From: Phascolarctobacterium sp.
GTDB taxonomy: Bacteria > Bacillota > Negativicutes > Acidaminococcales > Acidaminococcaceae
Length of the DNA: 32,837 nt
Direction of reading: 5' to 3'
Assembly (NCBI GenBank): GCA_004558595.1
Contig: SFCN01000018.1
Location: 1-32,837, forward strand
The position numbers and the translations under genes were made by a program. Within the stretch, counting starts at the first letter, position 1. Each line of letters starts with the position of its first letter. Below the pieces are notes generated by a model. The model did not search any database, was not told where the DNA came from, and worked only from the letters and a program-made list of their open reading frames with translations. Positions 1 to 7,611 of this stretch are shown here, piece by piece.

Positions 1-79
1 CTTAATTTCTAAACATCCTTCCAAACACTGTTAAAATAGCAATTATAAAACTCTCAGACTGTCTCACGCTATACTTAAT

Positions 80-613
80 TTAGAGCCCCACTCTGTCATA
101 AAAACCCTTATCGAAAGCATCAACGTATTGACGCAAGTCCTTGACATAATACTTTTGGCTACCATAGAATTTCATATTGTAAGCCAAGGCAAAGGCAATT
201 TCTCCAGCCGGCATAAAAATACCGCTTTCTGCCCAGCACCCAACAGGATTCAAATAACGCCAACCTTTGTTATACTCAACAAACATTGTCTTTGCATCCC
301 AATTATACTTGAAACGCTTACTGAAATGGCTTATAATCTTTCCTTTCCCACCATTATAAAAATCATCTACGTTACCGATAGCACTTTCAGCAGAAACCAT
401 TTGTACCTTGATCACATATTCAGGCGGCTCATATTTTTCCACCGCCAGCGAGTCACGCACGATATACCAGCCTCTGCCCATGTGCCCATCACAAAGGATG
501 TAATTTTTATCATTATTGAGATATGTTGAATATCCTGCGCTACATACAGAAGCAGCATAAAATGATAGCAACATCGTTAACAAACAGATTATTTTAGTAA
601 ATTGCTTCAGCAT
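80..613 (-). CDS. Putative exported protein of unknown function
   Basis: I do not recognise the family. From the ATG at 613 the protein is 177 residues and begins with a clear Sec-type signal peptide: Lys3/Lys7, a hydrophobic stretch at about residues 8-20 and a likely cleavage around VCSA. The mature part is rich in Tyr, Lys and Gly and has few Cys, and it shows no catalytic motif I can name. An in-frame ATG at 649 overlaps the stop of the upstream regulator gene (ATGA) and would add a very basic 12-residue extension (RRVRKVRRR). I prefer 613 because it gives a normal signal peptide, although neither start has a strong ribosome site. The tight coupling to the XRE gene suggests one transcript. 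No terminator is visible in bases 1-79. Confidence 0.6.
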   Translation of the reverse strand: MLKQFTKIICLLTMLLSFYAASVCSAGYSTYLNNDKNYILCDGHMGRGWYIVRDSLAVEKYEPPEYVIKVQMVSAESAIGNVDDFYNGGKGKIISHFSKRFKYNWDAKTMFVEYNKGWRYLNPVGCWAESGIFMPAGEIAFALAYNMKFYGSQKYYVKDLRQYVDAFDKGFYDRVGL

Positions 614-645
614 AGCTAATCTTCTTCTTACTTTCCTTACCCTCC

Positions 646-861
646 TCATTCACTTTTTAATAAATCTCGATAATCCATGTCCAGCGCCTGGGCCAGAAGC
701 ATCAATGTATCCAGCTTGCAAACATCCTTGCCACGTTCCAAATCAGAAATCCTTGAGCGAGAAACGCCCGATTTCACAGCTAACTCCTCCTGCGATAGCC
801 CTTTTAGGCGGCGTGCGCATAGGATATTTAAACCTATTTTTTTATACTCATTCGTAAACAT
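646..861 (-). CDS. Small XRE-family HTH transcriptional regulator
   Basis: From the ATG at 861 this is a 71-residue protein that is almost entirely one Cro/C1-type helix-turn-helix domain: LSQEELAVKSGVS followed by a recognition helix with SRISDLERG, then an LDTLMLLAQALD helix. This is the usual layout of single-domain XRE repressors that bind DNA as dimers. The reading frame is open back to 1011, but those extra 50 residues are not HTH-like and would lie upstream of a TATAAT box at 886-891, so I chose the start at 861, which has an AGGAA-type site upstream. The stop overlaps a possible ATG of the exported-protein gene. It probably controls its own small operon; the DNA target and signal are unknown. 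Confidence 0.75.
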   Translation of the reverse strand: MFTNEYKKIGLNILCARRLKGLSQEELAVKSGVSRSRISDLERGKDVCKLDTLMLLAQALDMDYRDLLKSE

Positions 862-885
862 AGCCACATTCCTGTTCATATATTT

Positions 886-891
886 ATTATA
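886..891 (-). promoter_or_regulatory. Candidate -10 box for the XRE/exported-protein pair
   Basis: A perfect TATAAT on the minus strand lies 24 nt upstream of the ATG at 861. No good -35 element sits at 16-18 nt. A TTGGGC lies 22 nt upstream, which is too far for a standard promoter, so an activator or a weak promoter is possible. Confidence 0.35.
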
Positions 892-1041
892 GTACATACC
901 TTGTACCATGACTGCCCAACATATCGGACATATATCTAAGATAGACGACAAAAGCTCCTTTGCAAGGATGAATTTCTGCCCTTGCTGACCTTTGAGCATA
1001 GTATAATACATTTTCCACGTTATTTTGTGCCTAAGAAGTCA

Positions 1042-1072
1042 CAAAAGGCCTGACCCCTGAGGGCCAAGCCTT
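1042..1072 (-). terminator. Intrinsic terminator after the kinase gene
   Basis: Arms 1045-1056 and 1061-1072 form a 12-bp stem (two wobble pairs) with a four-base loop, followed on the minus strand by a short TTTT run. It begins just after the kinase stop codon and separates the kinase from the XRE gene. Confidence 0.65.
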
Positions 1073-1077
1073 AAAAA

Positions 1078-2535
1078 TCAAAAATCTAAAATTTTAATAG
1101 GATACTCTTTTGTTGTCGTCTCGGCATTGTCAGCCTGCACGGTCACAGTCACATAGGGCTTAGCCACATTAGTGAACCAGAACCATTTATGCACATTAAC
1201 CAAGTAAATTTTTCGTGGAGCCTGACGAGTACCCGTTTCCGCTAAACGCACAGTAGTCGACCAGCCGTTGGGATTATCCACGCTCCAGTTTTTTTGGCTA
1301 AGACTGTCACCATACTGCATATTGGTTCCTTTAAAGGCGATGCCTTGAAACTGAAAAGTAAATATAGGATTAATTAAATCGCCCTTGTAAATAATTTCCC
1401 AATAGGGCAAGGCTGTGCTGGAATTACTGCTTATGGGCCAAGCCCCCTTAACCTGGGCTTCATCAATAAGCTCTTTATCTGATGGATGTCCAAAAATTTT
1501 ATAAAAACTTAAATTAAAGCCTTTTATGTCAAGCTGCAGTCTTGCTTGCGGTTGGGGTGTCATCTTTATCTCCGGATAAGTTTTTGGAGCTTTAGAAGCT
1601 TTCGTCTCCGCAGCCTGCTCTTGAGGAACCACAGGTTCATGCTTTGCGTCAGGCGCTGCTGTTGCTTTTGGTGGTTCTACCTCTTGCTTTGGCGTATCTA
1701 ACGCAGGTGTAGTGGGCACTGCCTTCTCCACAGCCTTAGGAGTTGGCGCAACCCCATCAGGAGCAGGACGAAGATAGAAGAACGCGCACACGCCTAGCGC
1801 TGCCACAAGCAAACCTAACAAGCCCATGCGCAGGCTGCGATGATACTTGGCGAAAAACAGAGCCCGTTTGACCTTAGCGATATTATCATAGCGATAACCC
1901 CGTATAAAGCGCGTGCAGCCATCGATAACATCATTCAAGCGACCCTCATAGCCAGCGCCTAAAAGCTCCTTCATAGTCACACCCAAGGCATATACATCCG
2001 CACGAAAATCCGTGCTCTGGAGCCCATACTGCTCCGGTGCAGCATAGCCCTGTGTACCTATTACCACCGTATCCCCTGCCTCATGAGCAGAGCACAAGCG
2101 CGCAGAGCCCAAATCAATAAGGCGGATATGCCCATTGCTCTGGAGCAAAATATTGGCTGGCTTCACATCACGATGGACCAAATTATGCTGATGCAAATAC
2201 GACAAGGCCTCGCACACCTGCTCCGCAATAGAGATAACCCTTTGCTCATCAAGGTAGCCCTTGCTTTTGAGAACATTATCCAAGGTTTCACCCTCAAAGT
2301 ATTCCTCAATGAGGTAAGTCTTATCCTCAGAACGCACAGCATGGATGATATGGGACAAATTGCGCTGCTTGAGACCGCGGACGGCCTCCACCGGATAGGC
2401 AGCATTAAAGAGACATTTACGCACATAGACCTTCTGATTCTGTCCCAAAACGAGCTCCGTCGTACCCAGAGCAGATTGCTTAAGAGTTTTGACCACAATA
2501 TACTTTTGTAAAATAAAAGCAGCTGCATGACCCAT
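1078..2535 (-). CDS. Membrane Ser/Thr protein kinase (Hanks type)
   Basis: Predicted 485-residue eukaryotic-like protein kinase. The cytoplasmic N-terminal kinase domain spans about residues 10-225. It has a VYVRK segment whose Lys40 probably contacts ATP, the catalytic loop HRDVKPAN (121-128), a DLG metal-binding triad (141-143), an APE motif (166-168) and DVYALG (180-185). The glycine-rich loop is poorly conserved. One transmembrane helix follows (about 237-254), then a Pro/Ala/Lys-rich linker (about 258-330). The external C-terminal domain of about 155 residues is probably beta-rich and is not a PASTA repeat. The start at 2535 has GGAG 8 nt upstream; a longer frame to 2634 would overlap the divergent neighbour. 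The C-terminal region likely senses an extracytoplasmic signal; substrates are unknown. No PP2C phosphatase gene is in the window. Confidence 0.88.
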   Translation of the reverse strand: MGHAAAFILQKYIVVKTLKQSALGTTELVLGQNQKVYVRKCLFNAAYPVEAVRGLKQRNLSHIIHAVRSEDKTYLIEEYFEGETLDNVLKSKGYLDEQRVISIAEQVCEALSYLHQHNLVHRDVKPANILLQSNGHIRLIDLGSARLCSAHEAGDTVVIGTQGYAAPEQYGLQSTDFRADVYALGVTMKELLGAGYEGRLNDVIDGCTRFIRGYRYDNIAKVKRALFFAKYHRSLRMGLLGLLVAALGVCAFFYLRPAPDGVAPTPKAVEKAVPTTPALDTPKQEVEPPKATAAPDAKHEPVVPQEQAAETKASKAPKTYPEIKMTPQPQARLQLDIKGFNLSFYKIFGHPSDKELIDEAQVKGAWPISSNSSTALPYWEIIYKGDLINPIFTFQFQGIAFKGTNMQYGDSLSQKNWSVDNPNGWSTTVRLAETGTRQAPRKIYLVNVHKWFWFTNVAKPYVTVTVQADNAETTTKEYPIKILDF

Positions 2536-2561
2536 TTTACAAGCTCCTCGGATTGTGATAC

Positions 2562-2571
2562 TATAATTATA
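2562..2571. promoter_or_regulatory. Overlapping divergent -10 boxes
   Basis: The sequence CTATAATTATA holds TATAAT on the plus strand (2562-2567) and on the minus strand (2566-2571), exactly between the divergent kinase and HTH-like genes. A TTCACA 15 nt upstream of the minus -10 is a possible -35. RNA polymerase could bind only one direction at a time, so the two genes may compete for it. Confidence 0.45.
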
Positions 2572-2581
2572 CCATGAAAGA

Positions 2582-3079
2582 ATGGATGTGAATACATTGG
2601 AAAAGGATACTGATTTTTTGCGCAAGGAAGCCACTAAGGTGAAGCTGAATAAAACGGAGCCTAATAACGAGGCTTTGCGAAAATTTTTTAAAGAAAACTG
2701 TCAGGCTTTACAATACCCTGACCCTATTGATTACCTGCTGCAATGCGCCGCTGCCCATGGTGTAACAGCCAATGTTATCGCCGCGCAAAGCGGCTTTGAG
2801 CGCACCCAAGCAAGGCATATTCTTTCCCATACCAAGCAATTCGACCGCAACAAGCTCATCGCTCTGGCCATCGCCGGCAAGCTCACCCTCGCAGAAACAG
2901 ACAACGCCTTGAAATATGCTAAATTCAGCGCTCTTTATGCTAAGGATGAGTGGGATGATGTGATTATTTTTGCCATTAATGGTGGTCTTAGCACTATGGA
3001 AGCCAACGAATTACTGTATGATTTAGGCTATGACCCACTGGTAAAGGTTTTAAGACGCAATAAGAAAGAGGAACAATAA
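2582..3079 (+). CDS. Small helical HTH-like protein paired with the kinase
   Basis: 165 residues, probably cytoplasmic and mostly helical. Residues about 50-105 read like a degenerate Cro/C1-type HTH: TANVIAAQSGFERTQARHIL, then FDRNKLIALAIAGKLTLAETDNAL. The next segment (FSALYAKDEWDDVIIFAING, STMEANELLYDLGYDPL) resembles a helical domain I have seen in Firmicutes proteins encoded beside Ser/Thr kinases. This is recall of a pattern, not a search result. It is divergent from the membrane kinase with only 46 nt between starts, suggesting it is a regulator or substrate of that kinase. The ATG at 2582 lacks a strong ribosome site; the start could lie further in, for example at the TTG at 2597 or the GTG at 2639. 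Confidence 0.65.
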   Translation: MDVNTLEKDTDFLRKEATKVKLNKTEPNNEALRKFFKENCQALQYPDPIDYLLQCAAAHGVTANVIAAQSGFERTQARHILSHTKQFDRNKLIALAIAGKLTLAETDNALKYAKFSALYAKDEWDDVIIFAINGGLSTMEANELLYDLGYDPLVKVLRRNKKEEQ

Positions 3080-3081
3080 GC

Positions 3082-3116
3082 AAAAACCCAGCCGCATAAG
3101 CAGCTGGGCTTTTTGT
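3082..3116. terminator. Bidirectional intrinsic terminator
   Basis: A GC-rich stem (CCCAGC at 3087-3092 with GCTGGG at 3103-3108, extended inward past one mismatch to an ATAA loop) is flanked by A-rich sequence on the left and TTTTT on the right. It can end both the convergent HTH-like gene (+) and the methyltransferase gene (-). Confidence 0.75.
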
Positions 3117-3133
3117 TTATACTATGCTTTTCT

Positions 3134-4357
3134 TTACACTACTTGGAAAATGTAGAATTTCAAATAATACGTCTCCGGCACATTCCACAGGATGGGATGG
3201 TCGGGAGCCTGTTGGCGGGCTTCAATCTGACGCAGGGACACATTGGCGTCCCGAGCCGCGTCCTTAAGCATCTCCACAAAAAGCTCCTCCTTCATGAAAT
3301 GGGAGCAGGAGCAAGTAGCTAAGTAGCCACCGCGGGGCAAGAGCTTCATAGCCTTCAGATTGATTTCCTTATAGCCGCGGATAGCATTCTTCACCGTGCT
3401 GCCGGACTTGGTAAAGGCCGGCGGGTCTAGGATGATGAAGTCATAGGCATGGGAATGATTATTGAAAAGCTCGCTGAGCAAGTCGAAAACATTGGCCTCC
3501 AGACCCTTCATCACCTTATCAAAACCATTGATTTTCGCATTATGGTCGGCCATACGCACTGCCTCAGCGCTGATATCCACCGCTGTGACGCTGGCCGCGC
3601 CGCCTTGAGCCGCATTTAAGGCGAAGCTGCCCGTATGAGTAAAGCAGTCCAACACATGCTTGCCCTTGGCGATTTTCGCCACCGCTTGACGATTGTATTT
3701 TTGGTCTAGGAAAAAGCCTGTTTTTTGGCCATTTTCCACATCCACAGTGTATTTGATGCCATTTTCCAGGATTTCCGTGGTTACATCGCCATGATTAGGC
3801 AAAAGTGGCGTAGCAAACCAATTCTTGCCCTCCTGCATACCCTCTAGCAAGCGAATTTTTACATCATTACGTTCGAATAGACCGCGAATATTCTCGCCCA
3901 TTTCCTGCAAAATCTTAATCAGCAAATTAAAGAGCATTTCCTTACGCAGCTCAATGCCCAAGGACAGAGTCTGAGTCACTAGCAAATCGTTAAAGCGATC
4001 CACGGTGAGTCCCGGAAATTGATCAGCCTCGCCAAAAATCAAGCGACAGCACTTAAAATCCGTATCCCCCATGACCGTGCGCCGATATTCCAGCGCATAG
4101 CGCAAGCGACGCTCCCAGAAGGCTTCGTCAAATCTATCATTAGTATTGGTAGAAATAATACGCACGCGAATCTTGGACTTATCGTTCACAAAGCCCGTGC
4201 CCAAATATTTCCCTTTATTGGTCACTACATCTACTAAATCACCATTGGTATAACTGCCCTCTACCTTGGTTACTTCCTCGCCGAAAACCCAAGGATGCCC
4301 GTTGCGAGCAGCTCGTTCTCCCTTAGGAGTAATAAAAAATTTTGCAAAGTTGCGCAT
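3134..4357 (-). CDS. rlmI: Class I SAM-dependent rRNA methyltransferase, RlmI/YwbD type
   Basis: 407 residues with the layout of RlmI-like 23S rRNA (cytosine-5) methyltransferases. An N-terminal PUA-like domain (about 1-75, including GHPWVFGEEV) is followed by a linker with FPGLTVDRFNDLLV and a Rossmann methyltransferase fold. Visible motifs are the NGQKTGFFLDQKYNR segment, the SAM-binding VLDCFTHTGSFALNAA, VTAVDISAEAV, IILDPPAFTKS (the DPP motif typical of this family) and TCSCSHF with the expected catalytic Cys. In E. coli RlmI modifies C1962. Orthology within the YwbD/RlmI group is not resolvable here. GAGG sits 6 nt before the ATG. It follows sfsA on the same strand, probably with its own extended -10 promoter. 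Confidence 0.9.
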   Translation of the reverse strand: MRNFAKFFITPKGERAARNGHPWVFGEEVTKVEGSYTNGDLVDVVTNKGKYLGTGFVNDKSKIRVRIISTNTNDRFDEAFWERRLRYALEYRRTVMGDTDFKCCRLIFGEADQFPGLTVDRFNDLLVTQTLSLGIELRKEMLFNLLIKILQEMGENIRGLFERNDVKIRLLEGMQEGKNWFATPLLPNHGDVTTEILENGIKYTVDVENGQKTGFFLDQKYNRQAVAKIAKGKHVLDCFTHTGSFALNAAQGGAASVTAVDISAEAVRMADHNAKINGFDKVMKGLEANVFDLLSELFNNHSHAYDFIILDPPAFTKSGSTVKNAIRGYKEINLKAMKLLPRGGYLATCSCSHFMKEELFVEMLKDAARDANVSLRQIEARQQAPDHPILWNVPETYYLKFYIFQVV

Positions 4358-4440
4358 AATTAACCTCGTTCACCTTAGAATGGCGTGGTCAGGACGAAAG
4401 TTTAAGCTAAAACCAGTACCCAGCCCACACTGCTCCTTAA

Positions 4441-4449
4441 AGTATAGCA
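4441..4449 (-). promoter_or_regulatory. Extended -10 promoter for the methyltransferase gene
   Basis: TGCTATACT lies immediately after the sfsA stop codon and about 84 nt upstream of the methyltransferase ATG. It fits the TGnTATAAT extended -10 form; no clear -35 is seen. Confidence 0.4.
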
Positions 4450-4451
4450 CA

Positions 4452-5138
4452 TTAGCCTGCCAGATGTATAGGTATCTCGCCATTTATTGCCAAGGATTCA
4501 GGCGTTACCTCGCAGCTAAGCGCCAGCATACCCACACCGCAGGCCTCCGCCCTTTCCAAGGCCTCGGCAAAGGCGGCGTGGGTGCGTCTGTTGGGCGTAA
4601 AATAGCGCATGCCGCTCATTTGCACCACGAAAACGATGGCTGCCTCATACCCCTGCTCTAAGCAGTGGCACAGCTCCTGCACATGCTTTACCCCTCGCTC
4701 CGTAGGAGCATCGGGGAACATGACCACACCCTTTTCCTCTAGGGTTACGCCCTTAACCTCGATGAACATTTTCTTGGCTTCCGTTTCCAAATAAAAGTCG
4801 AAGCGTGAGTCCCCATGCTTACATTCGGGCTTTAGATAGGTGATTTTCCCAAAGGGCTCCTGCTCCATAAGCCACTCCTGTACCACCTTATTGGGCGCCT
4901 GGGAGTCCATATTGATTAATAGATTTTGCTTTTCCACCGCGATCAAGTCATATTTCGTTTTACGCTTGCCCTCAGGAAAATGCTGTACATACACAGTTGC
5001 GCCGGGCAAGAGCAATTCCTTGCAACGACCGGTATTCTTCACATGCACGATTTCCTCGCGGCCTGCTATTTCCACATGGGCAATAAAGCGATTAGGACGA
5101 GCAAGAAATTTGCCCGCCATAATATTGGTGTATCGCAT
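4452..5138 (-). CDS. sfsA: SfsA family protein
   Basis: 228 residues, full length for SfsA (sugar fermentation stimulation protein homologue). Family hallmarks are FLARPNRFIAHV near the N terminus, HVKNTGRCKELLLPGATVYV, DSRFDFYLE and the nuclease-like core KKMFIEVKGVTL followed by FPDAPTERGVKHVQEL. SfsA combines an OB-like N-terminal part with a PD-(D/E)XK-like fold; in E. coli it was described as a DNA-binding factor that stimulates maltose use, but its biochemical role is unclear. A GTG at 5147 is in frame, but GAGG overlaps that GTG and sits 8 nt before the ATG at 5138, so the ATG is preferred. The ribosome site directly abuts the U-tract of the metQ terminator, so expression may depend on readthrough. 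Confidence 0.92.
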   Translation of the reverse strand: MRYTNIMAGKFLARPNRFIAHVEIAGREEIVHVKNTGRCKELLLPGATVYVQHFPEGKRKTKYDLIAVEKQNLLINMDSQAPNKVVQEWLMEQEPFGKITYLKPECKHGDSRFDFYLETEAKKMFIEVKGVTLEEKGVVMFPDAPTERGVKHVQELCHCLEQGYEAAIVFVVQMSGMRYFTPNRRTHAAFAEALERAEACGVGMLALSCEVTPESLAINGEIPIHLAG

Positions 5139-5154
5139 CTGCTGCACCTCATAG

Positions 5155-5182
5155 AAAAAGCCCGGCTGCCCATGGCAGCCGG
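5155..5182 (-). terminator. Intrinsic terminator after metQ
   Basis: Perfect 9-bp GC-rich arms (CCGGCTGCC at 5162-5170 and GGCAGCCGG at 5174-5182) with a 3-nt loop, followed on the minus strand by GCTTTTT. The sfsA ribosome site starts within a few bases of the T-run. Confidence 0.8.
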
Positions 5183-5202
5183 ACCCTTTACTTATTGTTA
5201 AA

Positions 5203-6024
5203 TCAGAATGCCGGAACTACGGCGCCCTTGTATTTCTCTTCGATAAATTTCTTTACTTCAGGAGATTGCAAAGCCTTCATCAGCTTTTGGATTTCCGGAC
5301 GCTTCTCATCGCCCTTGCGAACGGCTACGATATTAGCATAGGGAGATTCCTTGGGCTCGGTGAACAGGGAGTCCTTAACCGGGTTCAGCTTAGCTTCCAT
5401 AGCGAAGTTAGAGTTGATTACAGACAGATCCACATCATCCATGGAACGAGGCAGCAGAGCGGCTTCGATTTCCACAATGTTCAGCTTCTTGTCGTTGCCG
5501 GTAATATCGCCAACAGTAGCGTTAACGCCTACGCCGTCCTTCAGCTTCAGCAGCTTAGCGCTTTGCAGAATAGCCAGCGCACGGCCACCATTGGTGGGGT
5601 CGTTAGGAATAGCGATTTTAGCGCCGTTGGGAACAGCGTTAATATCCTTAATCTTCTTGGAATAAATGCCCATGGGCTCGATATGCACCTTACCAGCGCT
5701 CACGAGATTCAGCTTGCGCTCAGCGACGAATTTGTTCAGATAGGGCTCATGTTGGAAGAAGTTAGCATCCAATTCCTTGTCGTTCAAAGACAGGTTAGGC
5801 TTTACATAGTCGCTAAATTCGATTACTTCCATGTTCACGCCGTCTTTAGCTAAACCAGCTTTAATGTGGTTCAGGATTTCAGCATGGGGAACAGCGGTCG
5901 CACCCACCTTAATAGCCACTTTTTTATCGGCAGCAGGAGCCGCCTTCTTTTCGCCGCCGCAGCCTGCTGCTACCACAGCAATACTAGCCAAAGCGACCAT
6001 ACCAATAAGTAATTTTTTCATCAT
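5203..6024 (-). CDS. metQ: Methionine ABC transporter substrate-binding lipoprotein (MetQ/NlpA)
   Basis: 273 residues. It starts with a lipoprotein signal peptide (MMKKLLIGM, hydrophobic core, VAAGC with lipidated Cys22), followed by the NlpA/MetQ fold: KVGATAVPHAEILNHI, EFSDYVKPNLSL, LDANFFQHEPYLNKF, IEPMGIYSKK, IAIPNDPTNGGRAL, and ANIVAVRKGDEKRPEIQKL. These match binding proteins for L- or D-methionine that feed MetNI. It is a lone gene: no metN or metI lies within the window, so it must work with a transporter encoded elsewhere. AGGAG precedes two tandem ATG codons; either start gives the same mature lipoprotein. A near-consensus promoter lies just upstream, with no S-box or other methionine leader, suggesting constitutive or repressor-controlled expression. 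Confidence 0.93.
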   Translation of the reverse strand: MMKKLLIGMVALASIAVVAAGCGGEKKAAPAADKKVAIKVGATAVPHAEILNHIKAGLAKDGVNMEVIEFSDYVKPNLSLNDKELDANFFQHEPYLNKFVAERKLNLVSAGKVHIEPMGIYSKKIKDINAVPNGAKIAIPNDPTNGGRALAILQSAKLLKLKDGVGVNATVGDITGNDKKLNIVEIEAALLPRSMDDVDLSVINSNFAMEAKLNPVKDSLFTEPKESPYANIVAVRKGDEKRPEIQKLMKALQSPEVKKFIEEKYKGAVVPAF

Positions 6025-6067
6025 CTTTCACTCCTTTTCTTGATGATAGCCAAAAGATATTGAATGT

Positions 6068-6096
6068 AATATATCTTATCCTACCATTTTTGTCAA
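6068..6096 (-). promoter_or_regulatory. Near-consensus housekeeping promoter for metQ
   Basis: TTGACA (6091-6096), 17-nt spacer and TATATT (6068-6073) on the minus strand. The predicted start point is near 6061, leaving a leader of only about 37 nt before the metQ ATG. Confidence 0.85.
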
Positions 6097-6108
6097 CATT
6101 AACTTCAC

Positions 6109-6143
6109 AAAAAAACGGGATAAGGTGTTCTTATCCCGTTTTT
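6109..6143 (-). terminator. Strong terminator after the malic enzyme-fumarase operon
   Basis: AAAAACGGGATAAG pairs with CTTATCCCGTTTTT across a 5-nt loop (14-bp stem) and is followed by further T residues on the minus strand. It separates the fumarase genes from metQ. Being symmetric, it could also act on plus-strand transcripts. Confidence 0.85.
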
Positions 6144-6153
6144 GTAAAATTTG

Positions 6154-6720
6154 TTACTCTTTACTATATTTGGCGATGCCAACCTTGTAAAAATCGTTAC
6201 CTTGGGCATCGATGCACACGATGGCAGGGAAGTCCTTAACCTCATAGCGACGAATAGCCTCGGGGCCCAGATCCTCGTAAGCGATCATGGTTTCGCTTTT
6301 AATGGATTGAGCGATAACGGCTGCCGCGCCACCCACAGCTACGAAATACACAGCTCCATGCTTCGCGCAGGCATCAATAACCTCTTGGCTACGCAGGCCC
6401 TTGCCGATCATGCCGCGCATGCCCTGCTCAATCATGGTGGGAGTATATTTATCCATGCGACCACTGGTGGTGGGGCCGGCGCTGCCCACAACCTCCCCCG
6501 GTTTAGCCGGAGTGGGACCAACATAATAAATCACATTATCCTTTAAATCCAAGGGCAGCTTTTCGCCGCGGCCCAATGCTTCGTACAAACGCTTGTGAGC
6601 GGCATCACGGGCGGTATAAATGTAACCACTGATGCGTACTACGTCGCCTGCGCGCAAATCCTTAATGGTTTCAGCAGTCAGAGGCGCTTGGATATATTTA
6701 ATGGTTGCTTGTTCACTCAT
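6154..6720 (-). CDS. Class I fumarate hydratase, beta subunit (C-terminal domain)
   Basis: 188 residues, matching the beta or C-terminal domain of iron-sulfur fumarases and L-tartrate dehydratases. Recognisable segments are LRAGDVVRISGYIYTARDAAHKR, IYYVGPTPAKPGEVVGSAGPTTSGRMDKYTPTMI, GMIGKGLRSQEV, GGAAAVIAQSIK and PEAIRRYEVKDFPAIVCIDAQGND. Together with the alpha subunit it forms the 4Fe-4S enzyme that interconverts malate and fumarate. The start at 6720 has GGAGGG 7 nt upstream; a longer frame to 6753 would run into the alpha gene. The intergenic gap to the alpha gene is 13 nt, as expected for stoichiometric co-translation. L-tartrate dehydratase is the alternative, but the malic enzyme next door favours fumarase. 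Confidence 0.92.
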   Translation of the reverse strand: MSEQATIKYIQAPLTAETIKDLRAGDVVRISGYIYTARDAAHKRLYEALGRGEKLPLDLKDNVIYYVGPTPAKPGEVVGSAGPTTSGRMDKYTPTMIEQGMRGMIGKGLRSQEVIDACAKHGAVYFVAVGGAAAVIAQSIKSETMIAYEDLGPEAIRRYEVKDFPAIVCIDAQGNDFYKVGIAKYSKE

Positions 6721-6733
6721 CTTGGCGCCCTCC

Positions 6734-7579
6734 TTATATTTCTGCTTCCGCACGACGTGCCTGATGGCAGTTCAAGTTAACTGCGCAGGGCAGGCCACCG
6801 ATATGGGTATGGGTAAACTCGATATTTACGCCTAAAGCAGTGGTACTTCCACCCAAGCCGGAGGGACCTACGCCGGTTTTATTGACCAGCTCTAACAGCT
6901 CGTCCTCCAAAGCCGCATAGCGAGGATCAGCATTATGCTCGCCCAGTTGGCGGGTCAGAGCATATTTTGCCAAAATAGCAGCCTGCTCCATGTTGCCGCC
7001 AATGCCTACGCCCACAGTGATGGGCGGGCAAGGGTTAGGACCTGCGGCACGCACGGTGTCGACCACAAATTTCTTGATGCCTTCTACGCCGTCAGCAGGC
7101 TTGAGCATCTTTAAAGCACCCATGTTTTCGCTGCCGCAGCCCTTGGGGCACACAACCATCTTTACCTTATCGCCGGGAACGATTTTGGTGTGGATGATGG
7201 CAGGAGTATTATCACCGCTATTCTTGCGGTCAAAAACGGGGTCGCCTACGGAGGACTTACGCAGATAACCATCCACATAGCCCTTGGACACGCCCGCATG
7301 AATAGCTTCGTACAAATCGCCGCCTACGAAATGTACCTCTTGGCCAATTTCTATGAACACCACGGTCAAGCCAGTGTCCTGGCACAGGGGTACGGCCTTC
7401 TTTTGAGCCAGCTCATAGTTTTCGATTAAAGTGTTGAGAATTTCTTTACCCAAAGGAGATTCTTCGGTTACGGCAGCGGCGCGAATTTTTTCCTTCACAG
7501 CCTCCGGCAGATAGTAGCAGGAATCCATGCACAGCTTAGCGACAGTGCTGGTTACTTCACTAACATTAATTTCTCTCAT
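6734..7579 (-). CDS. Class I fumarate hydratase, alpha subunit (N-terminal catalytic domain)
   Basis: 281 residues, the iron-sulfur catalytic half of a split class I fumarase. PLCQDTGLTVVF (Cys66), VVCPKGCGSENMG (Cys144/Cys148) and NPCPPITVGVGIGGNMEQAA (Cys184) supply the candidate ligands of the oxygen-sensitive 4Fe-4S cluster; other family landmarks are SSVGDPVFDRKNSGDNTPAIIH and the C-terminal LGGSTTALGVNIE and THIGGLPCAVNLNCH. In anaerobes this two-subunit form converts malate to fumarate for reduction to succinate, or the reverse. GGAGG lies 6 nt before the ATG. It lies 32 nt downstream of the malic enzyme gene and 13 nt upstream of the beta subunit, so the three form an operon. Confidence 0.94.
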   Translation of the reverse strand: MREINVSEVTSTVAKLCMDSCYYLPEAVKEKIRAAAVTEESPLGKEILNTLIENYELAQKKAVPLCQDTGLTVVFIEIGQEVHFVGGDLYEAIHAGVSKGYVDGYLRKSSVGDPVFDRKNSGDNTPAIIHTKIVPGDKVKMVVCPKGCGSENMGALKMLKPADGVEGIKKFVVDTVRAAGPNPCPPITVGVGIGGNMEQAAILAKYALTRQLGEHNADPRYAALEDELLELVNKTGVGPSGLGGSTTALGVNIEFTHTHIGGLPCAVNLNCHQARRAEAEI

Positions 7580-7611
7580 TGATTTCCTCCTTCTCAGGAT
7601 AAACGCATTTT

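Noticed and set aside
862..1011. 50-residue N-terminal extension of the XRE regulator
   Set aside because: It lies upstream of the TATAAT box and is not HTH-like; the ATG at 861 gives a normal single-domain XRE protein.
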